Of a stretch of 64,000 nucleotides of DNA, positions 45,865 through 55,434 are shown piece after piece. The notes below the pieces were generated by a model. The model was not told the origin of the DNA. It worked only from the letters and a program-made list of their open reading frames with translations, and did not search any database. Numbering within the stretch: position 1 is the first letter of the stretch; each line of letters starts with the position of its first letter. The translations under genes and the position numbers were made by a program. Origin of the DNA: an uncultured Prevotella sp. (GTDB taxonomy: Bacteria; Bacteroidota; Bacteroidia; Bacteroidales; Bacteroidaceae). The stretch is from NCBI GenBank assembly GCA_944320305.1, contig CALUGW010000002.1:124001-188000 (forward strand), in the 5' to 3' direction.

Positions 45865-46620
45865 TTACATATTCATTCCGCCGTCAACCTGTATCACCTG
45901 GCCAGAGATGTAGCTCGACATGTCTGAGGCCAGGAATGTGGCGCAGGCGGCAATATCCTCAACGGTGCCTCCGCGGCGCAGCGGAATCTTGCTGATCCAC
46001 TCCTTGCGGATGTCGTCGGGCAGGGCCTGCGTCATGGCCGTGTCGATGAAGCCCGGCGCGATGGCGTTGGCGCGTATTCCCTTGGGCCCCATCTCCTGGC
46101 CGATGCTCTTTGCCAGAGCTATCAGTCCGGCCTTCGAGGCGGCATAGTTGGCCTGTCCGGCATTGCCGTGGACGCCCACCACCGAGGCCATGTTGATGAT
46201 AGAGCCTTTGCGCTGGCGCATCATCACAGGCACACAGGCATGGATGAAGTTGAAGGCGCTCTTCAGGTTAACGGCAATCACAGCGTCCCACTGGGCCTCG
46301 GTCATGCGCAACATCAGACCGTCCTTGGTTATTCCGGCGTTGTTGACGAGGATGTCTATCGAGCCGAACTCCTCCTTAACCTGCTTCACCACCTCTTCCG
46401 TCTGCGCGAAGTCGGCCGCGTTGCTGGCATATCCTTTTGCTTTCACACCCTTGGCGGCAATCTCTGCCTCTGTGGCCTTTCCGTTCTCGTCGATGACGAG
46501 GTCTGTGAATGCGATGTTAGCGCCCTCTTCGGCAAACTTAAGCGCAATGGCCTTGCCTATTCCGCGTGCGGCCCCGGTGATCAGAGCCGTCTTGCCTGTA
46601 AGTAATCCTGTACTGTTCAT
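45865..46620 (-). CDS. fabG: 3-oxoacyl-ACP reductase
   Basis: A 251-residue short-chain dehydrogenase that reduces 3-oxoacyl-ACP in fatty-acid elongation. Cofactor motif TGAARGIG at 16-23, NNAG in the middle, and catalytic S-Y-K in NMASVVGVHGNAGQANYAASK. The C-terminal VIQVDGGMNM is the classic FabG ending. The start MNSTGLLTG at 46620 gives the usual length. It is followed by a terminator and lies downstream of two tiny membrane genes and a TetR regulator on the same strand. Confidence 0.95.
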   Translation of the reverse strand: MNSTGLLTGKTALITGAARGIGKAIALKFAEEGANIAFTDLVIDENGKATEAEIAAKGVKAKGYASNAADFAQTEEVVKQVKEEFGSIDILVNNAGITKDGLMLRMTEAQWDAVIAVNLKSAFNFIHACVPVMMRQRKGSIINMASVVGVHGNAGQANYAASKAGLIALAKSIGQEMGPKGIRANAIAPGFIDTAMTQALPDDIRKEWISKIPLRRGGTVEDIAACATFLASDMSSYISGQVIQVDGGMNM

Positions 46621-46758
46621 AACTGTTTTTTGAATCAATATTTTATAAGATTTTTAATTCCGTCGCTCACGAATCCTGGCGGAAGACGGGCGCTCACGCC
46701 GCCCTTCCGCCTCTCGCACCGCCGCAACCGCCCGGTGCGCGCCGCCCCTGGCGGCACG

Positions 46759-46872
46759 TCACAGCAGGTTGTTGCGCCTCATCCACTCCCTGCCTCCGGG
46801 AGTGAGACAGTAGAGCAGAAACACGGCGCAGGGGATGCCAACCATCGCAAGTATAACCAACGTTCCGTTCAT
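46759..46872 (-). CDS. 37-residue predicted membrane protein
   Basis: A very small gene: ATG at 46872, stop at 46759-46761. It has one hydrophobic segment (about residues 3-21, TLVILAMVGIPCAVFLLYC) and a polar basic tail (PGGREWMRRNN). Its start overlaps the stop of the upstream 62-residue gene by 4 bp (ATGA), the layout of translationally coupled genes, which is the main reason to believe it. Function unknown; a small partner of the preceding protein is plausible. Confidence 0.7.
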   Translation of the reverse strand: MNGTLVILAMVGIPCAVFLLYCLTPGGREWMRRNNLL

Positions 46873-47057
46873 TTATCGCTTTTTCTGTTTGTTAATATCA
46901 GACCCGCAACGAGCAACACCGCAGACACCGTGCCGCTCAGCGCATATATAAGCCACCTCATATCCTCCATATCCTTTATCAGAGACGCGACGAACACGCC
47001 CGTCAGAAAATACTTCGAGATGTCAATCAGGTAGTTGCCCAGTTTTTCTTTCCACAT
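46869..47057 (-). CDS. Small two-segment membrane protein (DUF6722-like)
   Basis: A 62-residue protein with two hydrophobic segments (about 13-27 and 35-55) separated by KDMEDMRW. It starts MWKEKLGNYLIDISKYFLTG and resembles small Bacteroidales membrane proteins that I recall as DUF6722; the name is unverified. A -7 box lies 24 bp upstream. It is probably cotranscribed with the overlapping 37-residue gene. Confidence 0.75.
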   Translation of the reverse strand: MWKEKLGNYLIDISKYFLTGVFVASLIKDMEDMRWLIYALSGTVSAVLLVAGLILTNRKSDK

Positions 47058-47081
47058 ATCTACTGCGCTGGATATTCATTG

Positions 47082-47089
47082 CAAAGTTA
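47082..47089 (-). promoter_or_regulatory. -7 box for the small membrane protein pair
   Basis: TAACTTTG on the minus strand, 24 bp before the ATG at 47057. Confidence 0.6.
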
Positions 47090-47202
47090 CTCACTTTAGC
47101 CGAGGAGCCAAAGCGCGAAGCGTTAAAGATGCTTACACGCCTTACGGCAGTGGGCGTGTGCCGACGCCTGGAACAAGCGCGCGCAGACCCGCCGCCCGGC
47201 AG

Positions 47203-47796
47203 TCACTTCACGATCCGTTTGCCCAGCGCTCCGTAGACCACCTTGGCCACCAGCGGCTTGCTCGTCTCCTCGGTCAGTCCGTGGCCCAGGCGCCCGTAGA
47301 TGTAGGGCACCTCAAGCCCCTTGATGCAGTAGTGGGTGATGTCGGCCACGAGGTCCACATTGTCAATGTCGAACTCGCCGTCGGCCTTGCCGTCGGCGTA
47401 GACCTTGCGGAAGAGGTCAATCTCGTCCTCGTCGAACTTCTTGCGCACCTTCTCCACCATCCATATGTTGCGGAAGAACTCGGCCCTGAGGTTGCCGTTG
47501 CGCACCACCGTCTCCTTGATCATGCTCAGGTGGGTGTATATCAGCTCGATAATCTTGTCCAGCGGCTTGGTCTTCTTGGCCGCCACCTCGTCGAGTTTGT
47601 CCGACAGGCGCTCCAGCTCGCCCTCTATCACAGCGTAGTAAAGCTCTTCCTTACTATTAAAATAGGTATAGAGCGTGCGCCGCCCCTTGCCCGAGGCCAC
47701 GGCGACATCGTTCATCGTCGTGCCCTCGATGCCTTTCTTGGCAAACAGCTGCCGGGCAATGTCCACAAGTTTCTGCCTCGTCTTCTGAATCGACAT
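47203..47796 (-). CDS. TetR/AcrR family regulator
   Basis: A 197-residue repressor-type protein. The N-terminal helix-turn-helix spans about residues 8-55 (IARQLFAKKGIEGTTMNDVA, GKGRRTLYTYFNSKEELY), and the remaining all-helical region would bind a ligand. The start MSIQKTRQ at 47796 fits the family. It lies upstream of the small membrane genes and fabG on the same strand, so a link to fatty-acid genes is possible but not shown. A -7 box is about 50 bp upstream. Confidence 0.93.
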   Translation of the reverse strand: MSIQKTRQKLVDIARQLFAKKGIEGTTMNDVAVASGKGRRTLYTYFNSKEELYYAVIEGELERLSDKLDEVAAKKTKPLDKIIELIYTHLSMIKETVVRNGNLRAEFFRNIWMVEKVRKKFDEDEIDLFRKVYADGKADGEFDIDNVDLVADITHYCIKGLEVPYIYGRLGHGLTEETSKPLVAKVVYGALGKRIVK

Positions 47797-47846
47797 AACG
47801 TTTTTATCTTTACCTCCGCCAATCTGCACACGGCCGATGGCGTGTG

Positions 47847-47854
47847 CAAAAGTA
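47847..47854 (-). promoter_or_regulatory. -7 box for the TetR gene
   Basis: TACTTTTG on the minus strand, 50 bp before the start at 47796. Confidence 0.5.
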
Positions 47855-48030
47855 TCAATTATATTTCAATTGAGCAAATTAAACCGCCGGAATTTAAGGG
47901 CCGGGCGAACCGTGATGCACACCCTGAGCGCATACTTGCGCCGATTTTTTGGCCGTTAAGGAAAAATAAATTAAATTTGCAGACACATATTTTAAAATTA
48001 CTGGCACACCGGAAACGCCGGAACACCCCC

Positions 48031-48124
48031 GCGGCGTGCCGCGCCCCGACGCGGCATCCAGCAAGCAACCGGATATTATGGATTCCGCGTCGGAGCGCAG
48101 AATGGCTGTATGCGAGACACACTC
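48031..48124 (+). repeat. Family C repeat, diverged copy
   Basis: GCGCCCCGACGCGGCATCCA, then TATGGATTCCGCGTCGG and TATGCGAGACACAC match parts of the foldback at 29068-29295. The rest of the 642 bp gap between the TetR gene and the tRNA holds the TetR promoter, the tRNA promoter and nothing else recognised. Confidence 0.65.
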
Positions 48125-48383
48125 TTCGAGTGTTTTAACATTATGGAAAATGCTGACTGGCAGTATATTCAATATCAAAAGGCCGGAAGCGCTCTTCGCT
48201 CCGGTCTTTTGGCTTCCACAAATTTGCCTCCCACCGCTTGTGACTGCACTGTGGCCATATACAAATCCGCCGAGACGGCACGAGGATTAATCTAAAAAGG
48301 CGCCCGTTTCTGCGGGCAAAAGCCCCTGCGGATGCCGCTTCACGCCCATTTTTGCGCTTTCACAGCAAAAAACCGCCGAAAAA

Positions 48384-48415
48384 TTTGCACAGTTCGCGGA
48401 AAAGCAGTACCTTTG
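48384..48415 (+). promoter_or_regulatory. Full consensus promoter of the initiator tRNA
   Basis: TTTG at 48384-48387, 20 bp spacer, TACCTTTG at 48408-48415: a complete Bacteroidetes -33/-7 promoter. Confidence 0.75.
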
Positions 48416-48438
48416 CACTCGCAAAACAGAAATAACAC

Positions 48439-48511
48439 CGCGGAGTGGAGCAGTTGGTAGCTCGCCAGGCTCATAACCTGGAGGTCGCACGTTCGAATCC
48501 TGCCTCCGCAA
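48439..48511 (+). tRNA. Initiator tRNA-fMet (anticodon CAT)
   Basis: Acceptor CGCGGAG/CTCCGCA has the C1-A72 mismatch of bacterial initiator tRNAs. Anticodon loop CTCATAA in stem CCAGG/CCTGG. Discriminator A; the CCA end is not fully encoded. The T-stem reads GCACG/CCTGC, with one C-C mismatch at 52-62. Confidence 0.92.
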
Positions 48512-48520
48512 CAACGAAGA

Positions 48521-48551
48521 ACGCCTTGCTCAACCGAGCGGGGCGTTTTTC
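48521..48551 (+). terminator. Terminator after the initiator tRNA
   Basis: Stem ACGCC / GGCGT with an inner CTC/GAG pair, followed by TTTTT. Confidence 0.75.
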
Positions 48552-48657
48552 TTTTTCACGCGCCACAGCCGACGCGCCGGGCAAGGCCGGAGCGGCGCAT
48601 GACTTGGACATACGCAATTTTTGAAAGCCAGACGGGGCGTCCGCGTTTTCACTGTTT

Positions 48658-48797
48658 TTAACACCGGCCAGCGGCCCACCCCGCCCCATACAGACCATAC
48701 CGCGCTGCAATATGGGTCATTTTGATTTGCGATATGGGCCGTTTCGGACTGCGGAACGACCTTTTTCAGGAGGCAAAACAGGCCGTTTTGATTCGTA
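48658..48797 (+). repeat. Short copy of the GGCC-palindrome element
   Basis: It starts TTAACAC and carries GCAATATGGGTCATTTTG, GCGATATGGGCCGTTTCGG and AAACAGGCCGTTTTG units. It occupies part of the 597 bp gap before hflX; the remainder shows only the hflX promoter. Confidence 0.72.
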
Positions 48798-49054
48798 GCA
48801 AAGGCATATGATTTGACAACAAAGTGTTATATCAACCCGCACTCCATTCGCAATCTGAAACAAAACACATCCGCTCCGCTTACGATTTTCGGCAAGTCTT
48901 TTCGCGGCAGAGACCCATGGCGGAGGCCGGACGAGTGCGCCGGAATGCAAATTTTCTTTAAAACGGCGGTAAGGTCAATGGCAGTCATATGGCGCGGCAG
49001 CCCACGCCCGGCATACGCCGCAGAGGCACGGGAGGCTCATTTTCCACGGCAGGA

Positions 49055-49086
49055 TTTGTGAAAACCAGACATTATCACTAAATTTG
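49055..49086 (+). promoter_or_regulatory. Full consensus promoter of hflX
   Basis: TTTG at 49055-49058, 20 bp spacer, TAAATTTG at 49079-49086, 22 bp before the start at 49109. Confidence 0.72.
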
Positions 49087-49108
49087 CAACTGTTTTAAAA
49101 GATAAAGG

Positions 49109-50359
49109 ATGAAAGAATTTGTAATATCCGAAGCCAAGGCGGAGACCGCCGTGCTCGTGGGCCTGGTGACCAAAGGGCAGGACGAGGCCAAGACCAAGGA
49201 ATATCTCGACGAGCTGGAGTTTCTCGCCGACACGGCGGGAGCCGTCACCGTGAGGCGGTTCACGCAGAAGATGGACGGCCCAAGCTCCGTGACCTACGTG
49301 GGCAGCGGCAAGCTGGGCGAGATACGCAAGTACATCGAGGACGAGGCCGAGGAGGGCCGCGAGGTGGGGATGGTAATCTTCGACGACGAGCTTTCGGCCA
49401 AGCAGATGCGCAACATAGAGAAGGAGCTGAAGGTGAAGATACTGGACCGCACGTCGCTCATACTCGACATATTCGCCATGCGCGCCCAGACGGCCGAGGC
49501 CAAGACGCAGGTGGAGCTGGCCCAGCACCGCTACATGCTGCCCCGCCTGCAGCGCCTGTGGACCCACCTTGAGCGCCAGGGCGGCGGCTCAGGCTCGGGC
49601 GGCGGCAAGGGCAGCGTGGGCCTGCGCGGCCCGGGCGAGACGCAGCTGGAGATGGACCGCCGCATAATCCTGCAGCGCATCACGCTGCTGAAGCAGCGGC
49701 TCGCCGACATCGAGAAGCAGAAGAACACGCAGCGCAAGAACCGCGGGCGGCTCATCCGCGTGGCGCTGGTGGGATATACCAACGTGGGCAAGTCAACGCT
49801 GATGAACCTGCTGGCCAAGAGCGACGTCTTCGCCGAGAACAAGCTCTTCGCCACGCTCGACACCACGGTGCGCAAGATGGTCATCGACAACCTGCCCTTC
49901 CTGCTGGCCGACACCGTGGGCTTCATCCGCAAGCTTCCCACCGACCTTGTTGACTCGTTCAAGTCGACGCTCGACGAGGTGCGCGAGGCCGACCTGCTGC
50001 TGCACGTCGTTGACATATCGCACCCCGACTTCGAGGAGCAGATAGCCGTCGTGGAGAACACGCTGAAGGACCTCGGCTGCGCCGACAAGCCCTCGATGAT
50101 CGTGTTCAACAAGATCGACGCCTACAGCTGGGTGGACAAGGAGCCTGACGACCTGACGCCGCCCACGCGCGAGAACGTCACGCTCGACGAGCTGAAGCGC
50201 ACGTGGATGGCCCGCATGGGCGACGACTGCATATTCATCTCCGCCCGCGAGCGGCAGAACATCGACGAGCTGCGCGACGCGATGTACCGCCGGGTGCGCG
50301 AGCTGCACGTGCAGAAATACCCCTACAACGACTTCCTGTATGAGAATTACGAATCTTGA
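49109..50359 (+). CDS. hflX: Ribosome-associated GTPase HflX
   Basis: A 416-residue GTPase that binds the large ribosomal subunit and rescues stalled or stressed ribosomes. The N-terminal HflX domain (about 1-190) includes LQRLWTHLERQGGG and GLRGPGETQLE. The G domain has GYTNVGKSTLMN (G1), DTVGFIRKLP (G3) and VFNKIDAY (G4). A foldback repeat begins at its stop codon, between it and the DUF4954 gene. Confidence 0.96.
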   Translation: MKEFVISEAKAETAVLVGLVTKGQDEAKTKEYLDELEFLADTAGAVTVRRFTQKMDGPSSVTYVGSGKLGEIRKYIEDEAEEGREVGMVIFDDELSAKQMRNIEKELKVKILDRTSLILDIFAMRAQTAEAKTQVELAQHRYMLPRLQRLWTHLERQGGGSGSGGGKGSVGLRGPGETQLEMDRRIILQRITLLKQRLADIEKQKNTQRKNRGRLIRVALVGYTNVGKSTLMNLLAKSDVFAENKLFATLDTTVRKMVIDNLPFLLADTVGFIRKLPTDLVDSFKSTLDEVREADLLLHVVDISHPDFEEQIAVVENTLKDLGCADKPSMIVFNKIDAYSWVDKEPDDLTPPTRENVTLDELKRTWMARMGDDCIFISARERQNIDELRDAMYRRVRELHVQKYPYNDFLYENYES

Positions 50360-50545
50360 GTTTTGAATTTTGAGTTGTAGCACAGAGTGCGGTTGCGAAT
50401 CAAACATTTTTGAATTGGCCGGCGCCACCCGTCACTTTCCGCCCAACAACCGAATGGCTGCCGCACAACTCTTGAATTAACAACTTGCAACCGCGCCCCG
50501 CGCGACAACTCAAAGCTCAAAGCTCAAAGTTCAAAACCAAAAACC
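50355..50545. repeat. Foldback repeat family B, copy 3
   Basis: Left side TTGAGTTTTGAATTTTGAG then TGTAGCACAGAGTGCGG; right side CGCGCGACAACTCAAAGCTC. The arms are diverged but share the TTTTGAATTTTGA and GCGCGACAA modules of the thi-operon copies. Confidence 0.72.
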
Positions 50546-50556
50546 ACCATACCATA

Positions 50557-52383
50557 ATGCGTTCACTGACGGTAGACGAGATAGAGACGCTCGAGCGGCA
50601 GGGCTGCTCGGCTGAGGACTGGACAAGGCTGAGTGTGGCCGAAGATTTCACGCCCGCGTATATTAACAATGTGACGTTCTGCGGCGACGTGAGCCTCGGC
50701 CTGTTCGACAAGATGATAGAGACCGACGGGGGCTTCATGCGCCACTCGGCCATACGCAACGCCGTGCTGTGCGACGTGGAGGTGGGCGACAACTGCCTGA
50801 TAGAAAACATCGGCACCCACATCCGCCGCTACACCATCGGCGACGAGTGCTACATTGCCAACGTGGGGCTTATGACCTGCACCGAGGGCGCCACCTTCGG
50901 CGAGGGCAACGTGATCTCGGTGCTCAACGAGGCGGGACCGGGCAACGTCACCGTCTACAGCGCGCTGACCTCGCAGATGGCCGCCTTCATGGTGGACCAC
51001 GCCGACGACGACGCCCTGACGGAGCGGCTGCGCCGGCTCGTGGCCGACTTTGTGGCGGAGCGGTGGACGGCCCGCGGCTCCGTGGGCTACGGCGTTAAGA
51101 TTGCCAACACGGGCGAGATTGTCAACACGCGCCTGTGCGACGAGTGCGAGATAAGCGGCGCGGCGCGCCTGTGCGACTGCACGCTCGCCGGCACGCCCGA
51201 GGCCGGCATCTTCATAGGCAGCGGCGTGGAGTGCGAGAACACCATCGTCCAGGCCGGCTCGTCGGTGGTGGGCGGGGCGCGGCTCTACGGCTGCTTCGTG
51301 GGCGAGGCGTGCCACATCGGGCGCGGCTTCAGCGCCGAGAGCAGCCTGTTCTTCGCCAACTCCCACATGGACAACGGCGAGGCCTGCGCCGCGTTCTGCG
51401 GCCCGTTCAGCGTGAGCCACCACAAATCGACGCTGCTCATAGGCTGCCGCACCTCGTTCTACAACGCCGGCTCGGCCACCAACTTCAGCAACCACGCCTA
51501 CAAGCTCGGCCCGCTGCACTACGGAACACTGGCCCGGGGCACAAAGACGGGCAGCGGGGCGCACCTGCTGCTGCCCGCCGACATAGGGGCGTTCTCGGTG
51601 TGCATGGGCAAGATAGAGACCCACCCCGACACGCGGCGGCTGCCGTTCTCCTACGTGATAGGGGACGGACGGACCACCTGGCTCGTGCCCGGCCGCAACC
51701 TGGCCACCGTGGGCACGGCGCGCGACGTGGCCAAATGGCCGCGGCGCGACGTGCGCCCCAGGAGCGGGCGTCAGTCGATTGTGAACTTCGACTGGCTCTC
51801 GCCGGCCGTGGCCGCAGCCGTGGCCGAGGGGCGGAAGCTGCTCATCGGGCTGCGCGACGGGCCTGACGCCGGCGCCGAGACCTGCTCCGCCTGCGGCTGC
51901 CTGATAAAGAGGCGGTGGACAGAACAGGGCATCGCTCTCTACGACATGGCCCTGCGCATCTATCTGGGACGCGCCGTCAGAGGGCACTACTGCGAGCTGC
52001 CGGAACGCCCGGCGGGCGCCGGAGGCTGGACGGACATGGCCGGGCTGGTGGCGCCCGAGGCCGAGGTGGAGCGGCTGGCCGACGACATACGCGACGGCTC
52101 GATAGACGAGCTGCAGCTCGTTGACGACCGCCTCATAGCCATGAACGCCGCCTACGACGACTTCAAGTGGAGCTTCACATACCGCCTCGCGCTCGACTAC
52201 TACGGGCTGGACACGCTCACCGAGGCCGACATGGAGCGCATCTGCCGCGACCACGACGCCGCGCTGGCCGAGTGGAAGGCCGCCGTCCGCCGCGACGCCG
52301 AGCGCGAGTTCGACCTCGGCGACGTCGGGAGCGGAGCGCTAACCTCGTTTCTCGACAGCCTCGACAAGGCCGACGGAGAATGA
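50557..52383 (+). CDS. DUF4954 family protein with hexapeptide-like repeats
   Basis: A 608-residue protein conserved in Bacteroidales under DUF4954. The middle (about 60-330) reads as an irregular left-handed beta-helix (LCDVEVGDNCLIENIG, YTIGDECYIANVG, GRGFSAESSLFF). The C-terminal third is helical (TEADMERICRDHDAALAEWK). Resemblance to sugar nucleotidyl- or acyltransferase repeats suggests carbohydrate metabolism, but no reaction is known to me. The start at 50557 is preferred to an extension to 50485 that runs into the repeat. Confidence 0.85.
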   Translation: MRSLTVDEIETLERQGCSAEDWTRLSVAEDFTPAYINNVTFCGDVSLGLFDKMIETDGGFMRHSAIRNAVLCDVEVGDNCLIENIGTHIRRYTIGDECYIANVGLMTCTEGATFGEGNVISVLNEAGPGNVTVYSALTSQMAAFMVDHADDDALTERLRRLVADFVAERWTARGSVGYGVKIANTGEIVNTRLCDECEISGAARLCDCTLAGTPEAGIFIGSGVECENTIVQAGSSVVGGARLYGCFVGEACHIGRGFSAESSLFFANSHMDNGEACAAFCGPFSVSHHKSTLLIGCRTSFYNAGSATNFSNHAYKLGPLHYGTLARGTKTGSGAHLLLPADIGAFSVCMGKIETHPDTRRLPFSYVIGDGRTTWLVPGRNLATVGTARDVAKWPRRDVRPRSGRQSIVNFDWLSPAVAAAVAEGRKLLIGLRDGPDAGAETCSACGCLIKRRWTEQGIALYDMALRIYLGRAVRGHYCELPERPAGAGGWTDMAGLVAPEAEVERLADDIRDGSIDELQLVDDRLIAMNAAYDDFKWSFTYRLALDYYGLDTLTEADMERICRDHDAALAEWKAAVRRDAEREFDLGDVGSGALTSFLDSLDKADGE

Positions 52384-52456
52384 CCGGCGCCCGCGCCGAC
52401 CACCACCGCCGGCGCCGCCCGCCAAACAGAAAACACAAAACAACCAAACAATAACA

Positions 52457-55366
52457 ATGTCAACCACAAAGACTTTAGCACTATCCTGCCTGCTGGCCGC
52501 CGCAACCGCCACGGCCGGCGCCAAGGACTACAACTACGAATCAGTGCCTGGCGACCCGCTGAAGGCCCGCGTCTACACGCTGGACAACGGCCTGAAGGTC
52601 TACATGACGGCCAACGGCGAGAAGCCGCGCATACAGGCCTACATAGCCGTGCGCACCGGAAGCCGCAACGACCCCGCCGAGACCACCGGCCTGGCACACT
52701 ATCTGGAGCACCTGATGTTCAAGGGAACACAGACCTTCGGCACCACAGACTATGCGGCGGAGAAGCCGCTGCTCGACGCCATCGAGGCCAGATACGAGCG
52801 CTACCGCACGCTGACCGACACGCTGGAGCGCCGCCTCTGCTACCGCGAGATAGACAGCCTGTCGCAGCTCGCCGCCCGCTACTTCATCCCCAACGAGTAT
52901 GACAAGCTCATGGCCGGCATCGGGGCGCAAGGCTCCAACGCCTACACAAGCAACGACGTGACCTGCTATCAGGAGGACATTCCGGCCAACGAGCTTGACA
53001 ACTGGCTCAAAATACAGGCCGACAGATTCGAGAACATGGTCATCAGGGGCTTCCACACCGAGCTGGAGGCCGTCTACGAGGAGAAGAACATGTCGCTGAC
53101 AAGAGACTTCGAGAAGGCATACAACGCGCTGAACGCGAAGCTCTACCCCACCCACCCCTACGGCACGCAGACCACAATAGGCACCCAGGAGCACCTGAAG
53201 AACCCCTCGATAACCAACATCAAGGACTACTTCAGGCGCTACTACGTGCCCAACAACGTGGCAATATGCCTCTCGGGCGACCTCAACCCCGACTCGGCCA
53301 TCGCGCTGATAGACCGCCACTTCGGCTCGTGGAAGGCCGACCCGGCGCTCTCGCGGCCTGAATACGCGGCCGTGAGACAGCTCACGGCGCCGGCCGACAC
53401 CACCGTCGTCGGACAGGAGGCAGAGAGCCTCATGCTCGGCTGGAAGTTCAGCGGGGCCGCCGACCTGCAGGCCGACACGCTGGAGGTGATGATAAACATG
53501 CTCACCAACGGCAAGGCCGGACTGCTGGAGACAGACCTCGAGCAGCAGATGCTCGTGCAGGGGGCCAGGGCCATGAGCGACGACATGGCAGACTACACGT
53601 CGCTCATCCTGTACTGCCAACCCAAGGAGGGGCAGACGCTCGGCCAGCTGCGGAAGGTGGTGCTGGACGAGCTTGACAAGCTGCGCGGCGGCGACTTCGA
53701 CGACGAGCTGCTCCCGGCGGTGATAAACAACATGAAGCTCGAGTACTACGAAAAGCTGCGCGAGAACTCGTCGAGGGCCGATATGTTTGTCTCGGCCTTC
53801 ATCAACGGACGCCCGTGGGCCACGGAGGCGGGCAAGCTCGACCGCATATCGAAGATAACAAAGCGGCAGATCGTTGACTTCGCCCGCCGCCACCTGAAAG
53901 ACAACTACGTGTGCGTGTACAAGCAGACGGGCAACGACACGACCATAAAGAAGATAGACAAGCCGCAGATAACGGCCATTCCGGCCAACCGCGACCTGCA
54001 GAGCGGCTTCCTCAAAGAGATGACCGAGGCCGAGGTGATGCCCATAGAGCCGCGCTTCCTCGACTTCGGCAGAGACATGGAGAGAGCCGAGACCAAGACA
54101 GGGGTGCCCGTGCTCTACATCAACAACACCGGCGACGGACTCTTCGACCTGGTCTACTACTACGAGTTCGGCGAGGAAGACGTGAGAGACCTGAGCCTCG
54201 CGCCCGACTATCTCGAATACATCGGCACCGACACAAAGAGCGCGGCGCAGGTAAGGCAGGACTTCTACAGCCTGGCCTGCAGCTACAGAATAAACGTGGG
54301 GCCTAACTCGCTGGCCGTCACCCTGAGCGGTCTGAGCGAGAACATGGAGCAGGCCGTGGCCATGCTCGACGACCTGCTGAACAACGCCAAGGGCGACACC
54401 GCCACGTTTGCCGACTATGTGGAGCAGCTCGCCAAGATGCGCCAGGACGCCAAGACGAGCCAGGAGATGAACGCCTCGCGGCTGTTCCAGTATGGCAAGT
54501 ACGGCCCCTACAACCCCATGCGCAACTCGCGCAGCGCCGGGGAGCTGCTGGCCGCAGGCCCGCAGCTGCTCACCGGCATGCTGAAGAGCCTCGCCTCCTA
54601 CAGCCACACCATAATGTACTACGGCCCGATGAGCCGGAGCGAGCTTGTGCGGGTGATGGACAGCGGGCGCCGTCTGGCCGCCACACCGGCGCCGGTGCCG
54701 CAGGGCAAGGAGTTCGCCATGGAGCAGACGCCCAGGAGCGAGGTGCTCATAGCCCCCTATGACGCGAAGAACATCTACATGATGCAATACAGCAACAGCG
54801 GCGAGCAGTGGCAGGCCGACGAGGCGGCCGTGGCCGAGCTGTTCAACACCTACTTCGGAATGGGCATGAACTCGGTGGTGTTCCAGGAGCTGCGCGAGGC
54901 CCGCGGCCTGGCCTACAGCGCCAGAGCCTTCTACCAGGGGCCGTGGAGGAAGGGGGCGCCAACGGCGTTCAACACGTTAGTAATAACCCAGAACGACAAG
55001 ATGGGCGACTGCATCAGCACCTTCGCGGCCATCTGCGACAGCATGCCGCAGTCTGAGGAGTCGCTCGAGATTGCCCGCCAGAGCATCATGAAGAGGCTGC
55101 AGAGCGAGCGCACCACGCGCTCCGACATATTCAGGGCCTACATCGCCGCCCGCCAGCTGGGCATAGACTACGACATCAACAGGCGCATCTATGCCGACCT
55201 GCCGGGCGTGACGCTCGACGACGTGACGCGCTTCGGCCGCAGACAGATGGCCGGCAAGCCTTTCCGCTACATCATACTCGGCAACGAGAAAGACCTCGAC
55301 ATGGAGTCGCTCGGCAAGCTGGGGCCGATAAAGCGGCTCACGACAGAAGAAATCTTCGGCTACTGA
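52457..55366 (+). CDS. M16 family metallopeptidase
   Basis: A 969-residue periplasmic peptidase with two M16 halves. A signal peptide covers about residues 1-22. The inverted zinc motif is HYLEH (H81, E84, H85), with the third ligand in LEAVYEEKN near residue 205. The second half is catalytically inactive, as usual. It would degrade peptides in the periplasm or at the surface. It lies 73 bp after DUF4954 on the same strand and may be cotranscribed. Confidence 0.94.
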   Translation: MSTTKTLALSCLLAAATATAGAKDYNYESVPGDPLKARVYTLDNGLKVYMTANGEKPRIQAYIAVRTGSRNDPAETTGLAHYLEHLMFKGTQTFGTTDYAAEKPLLDAIEARYERYRTLTDTLERRLCYREIDSLSQLAARYFIPNEYDKLMAGIGAQGSNAYTSNDVTCYQEDIPANELDNWLKIQADRFENMVIRGFHTELEAVYEEKNMSLTRDFEKAYNALNAKLYPTHPYGTQTTIGTQEHLKNPSITNIKDYFRRYYVPNNVAICLSGDLNPDSAIALIDRHFGSWKADPALSRPEYAAVRQLTAPADTTVVGQEAESLMLGWKFSGAADLQADTLEVMINMLTNGKAGLLETDLEQQMLVQGARAMSDDMADYTSLILYCQPKEGQTLGQLRKVVLDELDKLRGGDFDDELLPAVINNMKLEYYEKLRENSSRADMFVSAFINGRPWATEAGKLDRISKITKRQIVDFARRHLKDNYVCVYKQTGNDTTIKKIDKPQITAIPANRDLQSGFLKEMTEAEVMPIEPRFLDFGRDMERAETKTGVPVLYINNTGDGLFDLVYYYEFGEEDVRDLSLAPDYLEYIGTDTKSAAQVRQDFYSLACSYRINVGPNSLAVTLSGLSENMEQAVAMLDDLLNNAKGDTATFADYVEQLAKMRQDAKTSQEMNASRLFQYGKYGPYNPMRNSRSAGELLAAGPQLLTGMLKSLASYSHTIMYYGPMSRSELVRVMDSGRRLAATPAPVPQGKEFAMEQTPRSEVLIAPYDAKNIYMMQYSNSGEQWQADEAAVAELFNTYFGMGMNSVVFQELREARGLAYSARAFYQGPWRKGAPTAFNTLVITQNDKMGDCISTFAAICDSMPQSEESLEIARQSIMKRLQSERTTRSDIFRAYIAARQLGIDYDINRRIYADLPGVTLDDVTRFGRRQMAGKPFRYIILGNEKDLDMESLGKLGPIKRLTTEEIFGY

Positions 55367-55424
55367 CGCCGGCGGCGGGCTGTCAGGCACAATGTTTGCT
55401 GTCTGTCCTGCCGGAAACAATTAT

Positions 55425-55432
55425 TAATTTTG
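55425..55432 (+). promoter_or_regulatory. Possible -7 box directly before the Mrp start
   Basis: TAATTTTG ends 2 bp before the ATG at 55435. If used, the mRNA would be leaderless. Confidence 0.35.
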
Positions 55433-55434
55433 AT

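Noticed and set aside
50563..52254. A 563-codon open frame antisense to DUF4954
   Set aside because: Composition is that of a shadow frame and the sense gene is conserved.
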